Shown here: positions 31,448 through 42,567 of the stretch, in pieces | Numbering within the stretch: the first letter of the stretch is position 1 | How the letters are laid out: each line of letters starts with the position of its first letter | Assembly: GCA_037355855.1 (NCBI GenBank) | Contig: CM074762.1 | Span: forward strand, 1,674,001 to 1,738,000 | DNA from: Pseudo-nitzschia pungens | Taxonomy: Eukaryota; Bacillariophyta; Bacillariophyceae; Bacillariales; Bacillariaceae | Direction of reading: 5' to 3' | Length of the DNA: 64,000 nt | Position numbers and translations under genes: made by a program | Notes under the pieces: model-generated | Seen by the model: the letters and a program-made list of their open reading frames with translations, nothing else | Told to the model about the DNA's origin: nothing | The model's database searches: none

Positions 31448-31484
31448 GGACATCGGACATCGGACAGAAAAAGATGTTTGAAAA
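30472..31484. other. Intergenic; one weak minus-strand ORF
   Basis: A minus-strand frame at 30617-31066 contains a piece that reads like protein from an ATG near 30991 (MSGSGHESRSRSNLRATKRA, then NWGCPCCIEHAERI), but it runs on through GTAAGGTTACCG intergenic repeats and has no recognised family, so I do not call it a gene. A (CAT)n microsatellite lies at about 31416-31446, just before the next start. GTAAGGTTAACC-type motifs fill 31110-31290. Confidence 0.4.
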
Positions 31485-33083
31485 ATGAAGCCTCCTTCAT
31501 GCACTATTTTATCTGCTATGGTGTTGAGTAATCTACGAGGAACTAACCCCGTTCTCTTTGAAAAATCGTTTCAGACATTGACCGCCTCGTCGCTGTCACG
31601 GATCGATGAGGAGCTCCTGAAGATAGGTTCCAATTGCTCAGAATACAATTTGAAAGCAAATCCTTTGTTAGCGGAATCGAGGGAAGGCGAGTTGGTCGAT
31701 CGCAACCACCAAATCGTTGCGAAGGCAGTGATTCGTCGAATAGCATTCAAAATTTTGGACAAGTACCGTGATGTGTCATCGCCAGAACGAGTCGAGCAAG
31801 CACTGAAGTACCATGTACTTCCGGAAAGCTTGCAAGGAGAACTCGCTACCAAATACGGAGGGAGGCCTCCATCAACTTGGTTTGATGCACTGAAACGATT
31901 GGAAGACTTTATCAGGTGTAGTGCTGATAACGAAAGGAACACGTTCGACAGGGAAGCTCTATGGAAACTGATCTTGGATCATCCTATTACTGCCTACGTT
32001 CCTGTTCAGTGTCAATCTTGTGGCGAACACATCGTTCCGGATGACAACCCATGCGCTTCGCCCAGCGATGATGCCCAACTTGGTTTGAGAGAAGAAGCAC
32101 CGACACCGGAGGAATCTCCATTTGTTCGAACCGGATGGTTTCGTGGTCCTCGCCTCGTTCCTAGTGTTTTCGTCATACATTGTCCCAAGTGTGGGTCAAT
32201 TTCGAGATGGTTTCGCTCGCGGGACCCCACAATTATCCTCAACCCGAGGAGATGGGGAAGATTATGCGGAGAGCAAGAAGACTTACGGCTGGATCTGGCG
32301 AGATATTTGGGTTTTATCTCGATACGAACCATCGTCCCATTGGACTGGGATCATGTTTGGAGTGAGTTTTGCGCCACTGGGGACGGTCAAGGAAACGAAG
32401 GGTTCCATGGTAGCTGGAAGCTTGGAGATGATGATTCAAATTTTGTCTCTCGTCTAGATGAGGGAATCGGATCCTGGACGGTTATATTGGCTCTGAGTCC
32501 AGATTCAGAGTTGTGTGCCGATGTCACAGATCTCTACGCGTCGTGCCAGTGTGAAGGAGGTCATGCAAATAATCGATATATTCAAGATATGGGACGTTTC
32601 CGCCAACAAATCACCGAGACAAGAAAGGATCGCTCTGGGTCGTCGACACAAGCAGGTACGGTAAATGGGTATGCGATACAACGGGCAGGACTGACTAGTT
32701 CCGAAATCACATCTATATTGAAAAGAGCGGTCAAAGAATACGGAACTCGAGAGTGGTATGATGTTCAATGATCGATTCAACTAGAGGATTGTGCGAACTA
32801 GATGATGGGCATCACGTGCAGAGCAATCATGAGTTTAAGAATTGCATATAGATTTCATTCTGTGTCTAGCACCGAGGGAGGTACTTACTACTTTATGAGT
32901 CAGAGTCACATCAAAAGGTTTCATTTTTCCAGGTATTCAGTGCTGGTAGATGGAAGCGTAGTACATCTCCAAGGTGATATTGCAAATCCCAAAATGAAAA
33001 TGACACCAACACCGCTTCAAGATCACGGAAATAACTTTTTTAGAAGAGAATGCGTATGGTTGGATATTTCCATGATACCGTAA
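31485..33083 (+). CDS. Conserved-looking protein of unknown function with two CxxC pairs
   Basis: Two exons, 31485-32755 and 32933-33083, joined in phase 2 by a 177-bp intron (GTATGA...TTTCCAG) that regenerates a tryptophan codon, give 473 aa. I do not recognise the family. Visible features are an all-helical N-terminal half (FEKSFQTLTASSLSRIDEEL, EQALKYHVLPESLQGELATK), a zinc-ribbon-like pair of knuckles, CQSCGEHIV (about residues 177-185) and HCPKCGSISRWF (about 236-247), and a C-terminal part with TWxxxLALSPDSELCADVTD and an aromatic end (FFRRECVWLDISMIP). No signal peptide or membrane helix. Ignoring the intron would stop the protein at residue 428. Well-formed exons and balanced composition argue for a real gene. 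Confidence 0.65.
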
Positions 33084-33512
33084 GATTTTTACTTTGAGTG
33101 TCCAAACGTGCTAATTTCAGACACGCAGCGTTACAATGATGCTTTGTTGCCACGCACACACATCGTTCTGATTCAACTAAACCTGATCTGTAATAGTAAG
33201 AGTACTCTTACCTTCATTGTGTGTTCAGTACAACAAACAACCAGTACGAGCACGTAGTCGTAGATGATACTTCGTGCTTGTCATAATATTTTACCTCCGT
33301 GCTTTTTGCATCGAACTTCGTACGATCACGAACGAAGCCTTCCAACGTGAAACTTCGATGAGTAATCGATCAACGATCCTCGATCGAGACGAAAAAGGAC
33401 TGGCGAGAGCTGATTAAATGCTGCCTATAGGTTCTGAGATACCACCGCGTAATCCGAACATAATCTATTTCGGACGATAGACATTCTGTCGGTTTATGGA
33501 ACATTTCTCACT
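33084..33512. other. Intergenic, no supported gene
   Basis: AT-rich gap holding the 3' flank of one plus-strand gene and the 5' flank of the next; no frame of interest and no recognised signal. Confidence 0.5.
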
Positions 33513-34472
33513 ATGGATCGAACTTCCCACGTCAACTTCGTTTTACATCTGTGTTTGCTCCTCACAGCGCTTGCGAACCCTTTGTATGCGTTATCCGCCC
33601 GGGAAAATTGCGCCGCAATGCAAACCAGCAGACGAAATTTTTTATCAAGCCAGGGTTCAATCGCGGCGATTGCTGCGTGGAGTTATTCGACTCCCGTTGT
33701 AGATGCAGCTGAAACGAAGAAAGGCATCTCCAATCGTTTGAATGATGAAATTCTTTTCTTACCTCCACCTTCCCTCGCATCTGAGTTGAACGGCATTGAC
33801 AACACGTATTTTCCCTCTTATTTGAATGGAGAATGGGAAGTCACACAGACGCTGGTTGACATGCGAGCCCCACTTGGAATGAAATACATTGGTGGGCCGA
33901 ACGGAAGTCTCGAAATCGCCGACAAGACTATGAAAGAGGCACGGTCGAAATTAGGGCTTCCTGTAAAGTTGAAACTTCGATACGTTTCTACGAAATGGGG
34001 AGTTGCTGAAGATCGCCTATTCAATAGTCAAGAACGCCTGAACGCTTTTGCTCAAAAAAACGTTGTGGCATCCGTTCAATACGCAGATGTGGGAGGCAGC
34101 AACCGCAAGTCTGTGTTGGCCCTAGGAGGTACAAACGATGATCCGTTGCAAACAACTCTTGTGTACTTCAAAGGTCCCGCAGCGCAAAAGAGTTTTGTTA
34201 CGTCACATGGTGGTGAACAATTCACTGATACTCTTTGGGCGGGATATGAAGTGCAAAGATCAATTTTCGCCTTGACGAACCAGAATACAGCTCCTCCGAT
34301 CACCACCGATTCCGAATATATCTGGAGCTTTGAACAAGTAGATGAGAATCATGTGCAGGGAAAACTAAGAATCGCAGGGTATTTGAATGCTCAAGCAGAT
34401 ACTCTATACTTCGATGCACGAAATCGGGCAGTATCACTGCAAGACTACACTTTGGATATGAGAAAGATCTAG
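33513..34472 (+). CDS. Putative thylakoid-lumen protein (DUF6816-like) with tripartite targeting
   Basis: A single exon of 319 aa. The N-terminus is an ER-type signal peptide (FVLHLCLLLTALANPLYALSA), expected for a nucleus-encoded protein entering a secondary plastid. After a short spacer comes a twin-arginine signal: SRRNFL followed by a hydrophobic stretch and an A-x-A-like cleavage site near VVDA (about residues 40-68), which would send it through the Tat pathway into the thylakoid lumen. The mature part has YFPSYLNGEWEVTQTLVDMR and APLGMKYIGG, matching the cyanobacterial/plastid DUF6816 group as far as I recall it, and beta-strand-rich sequence to the end (SEYIWSFEQVDENHVQGKLR). The function of that family is not known to me. 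An ATG at 33496 is in another frame and gives only 68 codons. The gene converges with SSF1, with 74 bp between stops. Confidence 0.72.
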   Translation: MDRTSHVNFVLHLCLLLTALANPLYALSARENCAAMQTSRRNFLSSQGSIAAIAAWSYSTPVVDAAETKKGISNRLNDEILFLPPPSLASELNGIDNTYFPSYLNGEWEVTQTLVDMRAPLGMKYIGGPNGSLEIADKTMKEARSKLGLPVKLKLRYVSTKWGVAEDRLFNSQERLNAFAQKNVVASVQYADVGGSNRKSVLALGGTNDDPLQTTLVYFKGPAAQKSFVTSHGGEQFTDTLWAGYEVQRSIFALTNQNTAPPITTDSEYIWSFEQVDENHVQGKLRIAGYLNAQADTLYFDARNRAVSLQDYTLDMRKI

Positions 34473-34546
34473 GCCAAATAGTCGAACATCAGGGATGCAC
34501 AATGTAAATTGTTCGTAGAAATAATAATGCTACAAAAGTGAATCAT

Positions 34547-35863
34547 TCAGTTGTTGTCGCTGTCGCCAACTTCGCTATTGATTGACTCATCATCTATAGG
34601 GTCTTCCATTTCATCGATGTCGTCGTCGTCGTCTAATAGATCGTCGTCATCACCCAAATCATCGATGTCGCCAGCAGCGTTTCGAAGGTCGTCCATGGCG
34701 GCATCCTCTCGCTCTTGTTTTCGTTTTTTCTTTGCTTCCCTCTTTTCTTCTGCTGCTTTGCGCTTTCTTTCCACGTTTCTTTCCTGTTCTTGTCTGCGTT
34801 GATTCTTGAGCAGAATTTTCGCTTCGGCTTTTTCTGCAATTGCTTTCGCTTCTTCCGGTGTTTTCTTAATATGGGCATGATACATCACGTTACCGCTGGC
34901 AAGACCTTGTTCAACCTTGATTAGCTCCAGACAAAGTCGCGGTCCCAATTCAACCAATTTCAGTGCAGACTTGCCCTGGCTCTTGTTTCCCCTGCCAGCA
35001 TAGTTCTGAGCCAGCTGCACGACAGCATTTGAGCCGTCTTCGGGCTCTGAATCGCTGGCCGCATCTACACTTGTTGTGGCTTTTGCGTTCCCTGCGATGT
35101 AATCAGCAATGTCTTGAACTTTGTTCAAATTTGGGATTTTGGATTGGATCAGTCGTCGAACCTTTTTGTCGACACCAACCGGTGTGGCTCTGATGGCATA
35201 TTGTCGAACCTCAACACGTTGCTTCATCAAGGGTGAACCGTCTTCCGATTTCTCATCGGGACTTTCTTCTTCGATCAGGTGGAATAGCACAACACGGCGA
35301 CACTCTCTCAATCTCACATTCGCCACATTGATAGCAGGAAACATGTTTTGGAACGTGATTCTCATTAATTTCACTTGTGGTGGCGCTGTTTGATCACCAA
35401 AGTTGTTTGTCACGACAATCGGTGGGCTATCAAGCAACGACTTTGTATCTACTGGACGCCTCTGAAGTTTTTGAATGTGTTTCGAGAGAGAAAATCGATG
35501 GACACGGAATGTCAACGTAGGACCCTGCGGCGTCTTAGCGACCCTCATCGATAATCGATCTTGGTTCTGCGAGAACGCCAAGATGTGCGAGACGCCGAGC
35601 GGCAGACAAACGTGCTGACAGTATTTTGCTAGAGTGAGTTTGCGATAACTTGCATCTTCTTGGAAGTTCATGGCTGTGTAAGGCATCATAAGTCTTCGAA
35701 GATCTTGGATTAGATCCGTCACAACCGATTCACATTTTCCTCGTCGGATGATGAGAGATTTGGGAACCTTGACAACTTCGGAATTTGCTAGTGTACCTGC
35801 CACATTCTCTTCGTTCGCCACATGGGTGTGGGTCTTTTTGCGTCTTCTCCCTCTTCTTGGCAT
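34547..35863 (-). CDS. PPAN: Ribosome biogenesis protein SSF1/PPAN (Brix domain)
   Basis: A single exon of 438 aa. SSF1/PPAN acts in the nucleolus in maturation of 27S pre-rRNA and the large ribosomal subunit. The basic start (MPRRGRRRKKTHTH) is followed by the Brix domain at about residues 35-290: PKSLIIRRGK, DLIQDLRRLMMPYTA, LGVSHILAFSQNQDRLSMRV, GPTLTFRV, FQNMFPAINVANVRLRECRR and YAIRATPVGVDKKVRRLIQS, all hallmarks of the SSF branch. LGPRLCLELIKVEQGLASGN is the family's distal Brix motif. A coiled lysine/glutamate-rich segment and an acidic Asp-rich tail complete it. The ATG at 35863 is the first in frame. Confidence 0.93.
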   Translation of the reverse strand: MPRRGRRRKKTHTHVANEENVAGTLANSEVVKVPKSLIIRRGKCESVVTDLIQDLRRLMMPYTAMNFQEDASYRKLTLAKYCQHVCLPLGVSHILAFSQNQDRLSMRVAKTPQGPTLTFRVHRFSLSKHIQKLQRRPVDTKSLLDSPPIVVTNNFGDQTAPPQVKLMRITFQNMFPAINVANVRLRECRRVVLFHLIEEESPDEKSEDGSPLMKQRVEVRQYAIRATPVGVDKKVRRLIQSKIPNLNKVQDIADYIAGNAKATTSVDAASDSEPEDGSNAVVQLAQNYAGRGNKSQGKSALKLVELGPRLCLELIKVEQGLASGNVMYHAHIKKTPEEAKAIAEKAEAKILLKNQRRQEQERNVERKRKAAEEKREAKKKRKQEREDAAMDDLRNAAGDIDDLGDDDDLLDDDDDIDEMEDPIDDESINSEVGDSDNN

Positions 35864-37874
35864 ATTTGTTCCGTATTGTGTCTACTTTTTTGATCAAGAT
35901 TGCCGCCTTTTTCTCTGATTATTGGATACTGGAGCTTGCTGTCGTCCATTTCCGGGTTTGCGCCTTTTCCACTGCCGGGCACCGGGAAACAAAACACTCG
36001 AATTATTTGGTTTGGTGGAAGAAAGAAAATAGTTTGGGCTCTGCTGCCTGCCAGGCACAGGTAAGGTTTACGGTACGAGTAATCTTACTTCAGTTTATCC
36101 CTCGGGTGAAGAAAACTCTGAAATCGGTCACATCAATGGTTGTCATTGACTGTCCGGGTCTGTTCGTCGTCCAGTGACTAACATTTCTTACGGTACGAAC
36201 GTAAGCTCTTACTGTAATACTATTTATCCATACTCACTGTACAAGTACCAGTAGAAAGCACCAATGGTAATGCAGTAGCATCCTGGCCTCTACTACCGGT
36301 ATCATCCGCTCTACTGTACGAGTTCGTAGTGTGTATTGCGGTACTAGTACTACTAGTAGCAAACATTGCGGTGGGATAAAAGTAATGTTATCATCATGCT
36401 GCTTTCTCCGCCTCCTTTTGCAACATGATTATTGTTAGTAACCCGCAGCTCATGCCATCTCCTCATGGTAGTTCTTGGTTTAGTATGAGCTTCTTGTTAG
36501 GCAGTAAGAATCAGTTGATGTGGTAGGATTGTGATCAATGGAATCACAGCTTCCCAACTTCTTTGTTTGGCCTTCTCTCTGGTCTCTTTCATAGTTTGAA
36601 GATGGTGCTCAATATTGAATATGACAATGCTAATATGGAGGATGCTAAGTATGCTGCTGGGTCCCTGTGTAGGGTTCTGTACCAGAGCTACATGATATGA
36701 TAATATAATTTACTTCTAACAAGCAATATACTTTATATTACATACCGTAGCTCCTACTAGTAACAGTCTACAGTGAGTTATGCTGTGTGCTAAGCAACAG
36801 GCTTCACAAGCCACTGTAACAGGGTGCTATAGGATGGCTATCAGCTAGTAGTGGTATGCAGGGTACTTGTGTAGGATTTGTACCAGTAATGGATACCAAG
36901 TAGCTTTAGCATCCCTAGCATAGTGCAGCATACAGGGTTCAGGATGCGCTACACCTTACACGCTACACGCTGCAGTACAGATGCTACTACCGCAGGGTGC
37001 GTTCAATATTTTGAGTATGCAGCCATCATTGTGCCAGAATTATCATGGTCATGTCAAGGATTCTTGTAGTACTACCACAGCCTGTGATATTTTGTTCTTC
37101 TTGGATCCAGTATCATGCTTTGCACAGCAATGAACAGATGTGGGTTTCAATGGCAGTTAGCAAATGGCACAATGCAAATGAAGCTTCTATTTTTCTATAT
37201 TTTATGACCATTGCTAGTACTGCTACTAGTACTACTACTAGTAGCGTTTCCACAGTGCTCATTTCTGAACTTTTAAAACTGAAAGGACCACATTGAACGA
37301 AAAAGGTTTGGAAAATAAGAAATCAACAAGCACAAAGAGACAATTGGCCCGTTCTAGCGTCCTGTTATTGTGTCGCAATCCCCCATTTCGTCAAAATCAG
37401 CAATAGGGCAAAAATTTGAACACTTCTTGGTGCTTGCGCTTAACCATTCTGTTGTCGTATCTACCGGTAGATGTTTCTTACGGTACGTGTTTGGCAAACC
37501 CATTCGGATGTTTTCGATCACTTCTGGTGAGCTTGAGTCACGGCATAAATGAGGCGAGCTCAAAGAGCGTCATAGAAGAAACGAGAAAGGCTACAGTTTG
37601 ATGATATTAGTTGTAATTAACGTATTTGAGATACTGAAACCATCTCTAAGCCTTCCGTAGGCAGTAATTGTAGTTGGAACAGTAGTACCGGTACGTACGG
37701 TGATGGTACCATAACTTGAAATCAAACGCATCATAGTGGTAATAAATAATAATAATAATGATATTCGTACCGGTTCATGTCGTCTGAGGAAAACAGTACG
37801 AGTATTTTCCATTCTTTCAATTTCAAATAACTCGTACCAAAGTCTATTTCTTTTTTGAAAAGAACACGAGCACG
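35864..37874. other. Intergenic, 2 kb, repeat-rich, no supported gene
   Basis: Frames at 35785-36177 and 37045-37296 (plus) and 37591-37812 (minus) have no convincing protein character. The gap holds ACTAGTAGTACC-type tracts (36340-36370, 37210-37250), a degenerate pair of about 35 bp around TGTGTAGGGTTCTGTACCAG (36665) and TTGTGTAGGATTTGTACCAG (36870), and short TACACGCTAC-like repeats near 36950. Confidence 0.4.
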
Positions 37875-38838
37875 ATGGATAGCTCTGACCAAGAAATCAG
37901 AAGCCATCACGTTTCTACCGCCGCAACAGAAGACGGCAATACCGCGACCGGCATCATCACCTCACAGCCCTCATCAATTGTGGGAGAAGATTCTCAAAAG
38001 GGGATTGACATCCGACAAGCACTCGAGATCTTGTCCTCCCGTGCCCCTCACTCTCACTCTCACTCTCACTCCCCACGATCACAATCACTCTCACGGCACG
38101 CCTTGTTGCGGGGACACGAACAATAAACCGCCGGCGGATGTGTTGAAAAATATGGGACAAACAATAGATCTGTTTGCACCATCTCCAACGTCGTCTCTTA
38201 CTCTCGCCAATACTTCGTCTCCGTCGGAACCAACAACACCCGGCAGTGATCCCGTCGACCCGGTCGAACGGCGGAAAAGAATTCGAGAGAGCCTCAAGCA
38301 TCTGCCGACGGTTGCACTGCTGAGAATGGTATTGACGGCCCAGGAGGATAGGGTTCGGACTTATCGACTTTACGACGAGGCCCTAGACAAGGTCCTGGTA
38401 TCGAATCGATTGACGGACTACCCTCCGGCCTGTGTAGCAGCGACCGCTGCCTTTTCGGTTCTCAGCGATACCGTTGTGGCAGTGCGCGACGAATTGTCCA
38501 ACCGTGTCGAAGGGAAAGGCAAAAACGACCCGTTCCGAATAACGGTATCGAGCGTCATCGAATCCATAGGTGATCTCCAATCCTCGGAACGCGAGAAATT
38601 GCAGCTGACGGCGGCATATCATCTGGAACAGATCCGAGCGAACAATGCAAAAGAATTCAATACCAGCGCTGACGAGGACGACAATGGCGACGGAGATCGT
38701 CGGGAATTCCTGTTGTTGAAGAAAGAGGTTGCCAGTCTGCGTTCCCGAATCGAGACGTGTAGATCGAACATCAGCGACGTCATGGAAGACTTGCGATGCG
38801 CATTGGTGGATTTAATGGACGAGGAAGAAGATGTGTAA
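37875..38838 (+). CDS. REX1-B-like protein, interrupted by a one-base frameshift
   Basis: The likely start is the ATG at 37875 (MDSSDQEIRSHHVSTAATED). Its frame stops at 38126, but from the CCCC run at 38071-38074 a second frame, offset by one extra base, continues to a TAA at 38838. Joining the two there gives a continuous HSHSHSHDHNHSHGTPCCG tract, so one C too many is the simplest explanation. The C-terminal half resembles the REX1-B (required for excision) domain: ALLRMVLTAQEDRVRTYRLY, TAAFSVLSDTVVAVRDEL and ESIGDLQSSEREKLQLTAAY fit its pattern of a helical domain with an LQxxEKEKLxLT ending. That family was linked to DNA repair in Chlamydomonas; the mechanism is unknown. Without the fix, translation could begin at an internal ATG near 38152 and still cover the domain. 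Confidence 0.6.
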
Positions 38839-39354
38839 CAGCATCCGATGGTTCAAAATGTGGTGGCAGATAGTGAAGGAGGAAAGAGTCTTTTTCGCAT
38901 CGATTCAGTTAGAAACGAAGCTGATCCTCTGGTGATTGCGTCTGATTTTTATCTGGCACGTCCGACTCAATCCTGGCATTGTCCATATGATGTAGAATAA
39001 TGTCGTACTAGAGCAATTTTGATGCCACTGATATTGACTGCCCTTTCTTGGGTTGGATTACCGCGAGATTTTGAATTGAGATGCTTTAAGCCGTGACGTA
39101 TCTACGAGAATGCAATTCGTTAGGCATCGAAAGATCTCCTTTCGACGACAACGCAGCTTTGACAAAAATACTTTACAAGCAGAACGACATGTGGTATGTT
39201 GCCGCACTTTGCCATTATTTGTCACTCTCAAACTATTAGACATCGACTACATTTTGTTCTATCATAACTTCGACAAAATCATTTAGGTAATCCTCCTGTA
39301 TGAATAAATGTACCAAAAGTCGAGTAAGAAAGATCATCACTCGATTCAATCCCG
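38839..39354. other. Intergenic between convergent genes, no supported gene
   Basis: The 3' flanks of two convergent genes. A 61-codon minus frame at 39058-39243 and a 95-codon one at 39236-39523 overlapping the kinase end are not convincing. Confidence 0.5.
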
Positions 39355-41178
39355 CTAACGATTGATTTTCTTCGAACCCCAAGAAGCACGCTTCAACTGG
39401 GCCACCCAGTCCACCGCAATCATCGCCGAGCGCAACTTCATCCTGGCATTGAAAGTCTTCAATCTCTGCGACGTTCCTTGGAGCGTGATGCGAGACAATC
39501 GGTCGGCGGATGCCTTCATCCAATTGTGCCTCAAGGCCTGCGAAGCAGTCATTCTTTCATCGGGGTTTAATACCAGCAATTTCTTTACCAGGTCTTTTGC
39601 ATCCTCGGAAACGCCTTCCCAGCCTTCCTCCTTGAATTCGTACTTGCCCGACACGATTTTTCGAAATAGTTCCTTCTGGCTCCTTCCCATGAATGGCAAG
39701 TTTCCGCTGAGCAACAAAAAGATGATGCAACCTACCGACCACATGTCTGTTTGTTGATCGTACGGTTGTCTCATCAGAATTTCTGGAGAAACAAAAAAGG
39801 GTGTGCCGCATTGTTTTGTCAAGCACTTCTCGGTGTGACAGTGCGCGGCAAACCCAAAGTCGGCCACTTTGATGTAGGAGTGGTCCTCTTCGCTCATCAA
39901 TAGAAGATTCTTGGGTTTCATGTCACAATGCGCAACTTTGTGCGCGTGGCAATAGGCCATGGCCTTCAGCATCTTGACGGAAAGGTCGCGAGCATCGTCT
40001 TCGGTATAGGACTTTTTCTTACCGATGCGATCAAAGAGGTCCCCCCCGCTCATGAGCTCCATGACGAGGAAGTAGCAATCCTTTTCTTCAAAAAAATCAA
40101 TTAGCGGAACAACATGGGGGTGTGACATCGACGACATGATCGATACTTCGTCGTATATTGCAGCGTCATCGTTCGGGGGAAGATCCTTCCGAAGCACACA
40201 CTTGATTGCCACCTTTTTCCCGCTTGCCCGGTGTGTTCCTCGGCAAACCGTTGCGAAGGATCCGGATTTGAGCTGTCACACGGAACACAAATGACGAAAT
40301 TCATCCCATACCGGTACCATAACAAACATCGGCGTAAGGGTCGTTTCACGCATCGAAGCAACGACAATTATTCGTGAGTAATCTTACTGAGAATAGCCAA
40401 GAACCATTCCCTGGAACCAAGACATCTTGAACAACTGCAGGAGATCCGGAGTTGTTATCACGAACGACAAATAATACTACAGAAGAACAACAGGGCATTT
40501 CAAATCTTCTCTTACCCTGGCATTCAATTGATAAATCTCACGGAAAGTCTTCCCTTTCAGTCCTTCTGGAAAGACAGGAAATTCGCATCGAACCACTCCC
40601 TTCCTCACTGTTAGGGCAGTAAACTCTAGCACGCCCTTGGCCTCTCGAAAGCCGGGCAGGGACGTCGACGTGAGCGAATCGCTACCTTTTCCCACAAGGT
40701 TTGTGTCAACGACAAATGTAGTGATTCCATTCCCTCCGCTTTTCGCGAAGCACACTACCGTGATCATGTAATCGGTTGCCCCAACATCTGGATTGATCTC
40801 TAAGAACCACGTACACCCTTTCGGTTTAAACTTCATCGATATAAGGTCCATTTTGTGCTTTTTTTCATCCACAATCTTGTCCAGATACTTCTGAACACTA
40901 CTGATGATAAACTGCAGCTCTTCGGCATCATTTTTCAACTCTTGAATGTCCGCCGTCAAGAGTTTTGAGTTCGTTTGGTATGATTTGGTTATGGCAGCTA
41001 GAGCATTTCCGTTCTTGCTTTGCGATAACCGTACGTGATCCTCACGCAATAGAGACGGGCATAGACCCTCTCTTCGTTTCGCCAACTTTTCGATTTGGGG
41101 TGTTAGGTATACTTCGGTTGGAGAAGATTTGCTCGAGGCCCTGCTCGAGGACGAACGAGAGGATTTCTTTGACGACAT
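39355..41178 (-). CDS. CaMK-group protein kinase with a novel N-terminal region and a non-RD loop
   Basis: Three exons, 40542-41178, 40388-40434 and 39355-40272, join in phase (introns of 107 and 115 bp, GTGAGA...TGCAG and GTAAGA...GACAG) to give 533 aa. The kinase domain begins at about residue 229: LKSGSFATVCRG (glycine loop), VAIKCV (ATP-binding Lys about 252), a loop HCDMKPKNLL, VADFGFA, GTPFFVSPEIL, and MWSVGCIIFLLLSGNLPF. These features place it in the calcium/calmodulin-dependent kinase group. The HRD Arg is Cys, making it a non-RD kinase, though the catalytic Asp is kept. Residues 1-228 contain a Ser/Lys-rich start, a helical stretch (ITKSYQTNSKLLTADIQELK) and a beta-rich part I cannot name. 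No EF-hands follow, so it is not a CDPK. The 47-nt middle exon is required for a continuous glycine loop. Confidence 0.78.
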
Positions 41179-42567
41179 TCTGATCCCTTGTGTATGTTTG
41201 TAGCTGCTAAATGGAACGTAAATGTGTGGACTAATCACCTATGATAGAGGTAAATGACGGCGGTAGTAGAGATGTGGTGCAAATGAGCTGAAACGAAACT
41301 TTGACCAATCAAATGATTCTTCCCAATATCCAAGAGGCAGATAGCTAAGGAAGATAATCCCCTTCTTTTTGTCCCTATGTAGAACTTAGAGTCTTTGAAG
41401 CGTATATCGATTGCAAGAGAGGTGAACAACCATCCGATTGTTTCACTTCGGCGGATATCCAGGTATGCCAACACGAGGGTTTTTAGTCTCGTTCGGCATT
41501 TCGCACCGTTCAGCATTCCAGTTGTTGACGCTCGTGCAGTATTGAGAACCAAGGACAGTACATGTAGGTACATGAAACATGCGGAATTGCCAGTATCATT
41601 GTACATTAGGTAATTACGGTACGTTGTCGACCAACTATCGCAGCTGAGATCCGCGGTTCGCCGCGTCCAGAGACGAATGCGCCTCGTTCTATCTAACGGC
41701 ATGCACAAAATCCCTGTACCGCTGGACCTCGTACCTTTCATGACCCCTGCTATTTTTCGCGTGCTCTCTGTACTTGCGGCACCTATCGGCGGTAAGAGTA
41801 AGGTATTATCCATATTGTTGTACATAAGTCTTACTTAGGCGGACAAAATAATGTTCGCAAAGCGCATGGCATTGCTTTTTGCGCGCGAACCCGAATAAAA
41901 ATTAGGAAAGATTATTTCTTATGATATTACTGTGTTTTGCGATGAATAGGGCTCCATCGCTCGGAAGGCTTACGTACCTTTACATGAGATACACCTTCGT
42001 AGGAGAAGGTAGTAGTAATCTTACCTCTTGTATTCTTTTTACGGTACTTCTTGTACTCGTACGGTAAGCCTTAGGTACTTCGTACTCGTACTTCTCCATT
42101 ATTTTCAATTTGTTTGATTTCTGATTTCCGTACCGGTACAAGTGTTTCCTGCTTCAATCGGACGACATCATACCGTACTTGTAAGCCTTACTCGAAACTT
42201 CTAGGTTACCATACTCTAAATGCAACCTGTACCGTACCCATGACGAGAACAGAACGATGCGTTGTGCGTATCGTTTTAATCGAAGGTGAGGAAGAACAGA
42301 TTGGTGCAGCACACATGCACCCTCCAAACCTATTCTGAGATAATAGCGGAGTACTAATCGAGAACATTCCTTCCTCTGTCAAGAGCTAGAATGCATTACT
42401 AATAATATACGGCGAGGAGTTCGCGCAACCATACATTCAGAGGGTCATGCTGAGATAATTGCGTCGCTTGGACAAGTCGAGATTTCAAAATACAATCCCA
42501 ATGAAACTTCGAGGTAAAAACCACATGCGAGTTTGGAGAATGATCTTTTTCAGTTTATTATTATTTT
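41179..42567. other. Intergenic; one long unsupported minus ORF
   Basis: A minus-strand frame of 196 codons with an ATG at 41825 (ending at 41235) overlaps the 5' flank of the kinase gene. Its composition (many Thr, Arg, Leu, Ile) is plausible, but no domain, motif or splice context supports it, so I leave it uncalled. The section 41930-42260 is full of GTACGGTAAGCC- and CGTACTTCGTAC-like motifs. Confidence 0.35.

Noticed and set aside
32802..33082. A separate 93-codon gene starting at 32802
   Set aside because: Its second half is the terminal exon of the gene at 31485 (acceptor TTTTTCCAG at 32932, in phase); the first half is intron.
40477..40541. Reading the kinase N-terminal ORF as a separate 233-residue gene ending at 40477
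   Set aside because: A strong donor (GTGAGA) at 40541 and a 47-nt exon join it in phase to the glycine loop of the kinase, which otherwise has no start.
41235..41825. 196-codon minus-strand ORF
   Set aside because: Length alone is suggestive, but it overlaps the 5' flank of the kinase gene, has no recognisable motif, and its 5' part is in intergenic-repeat sequence.
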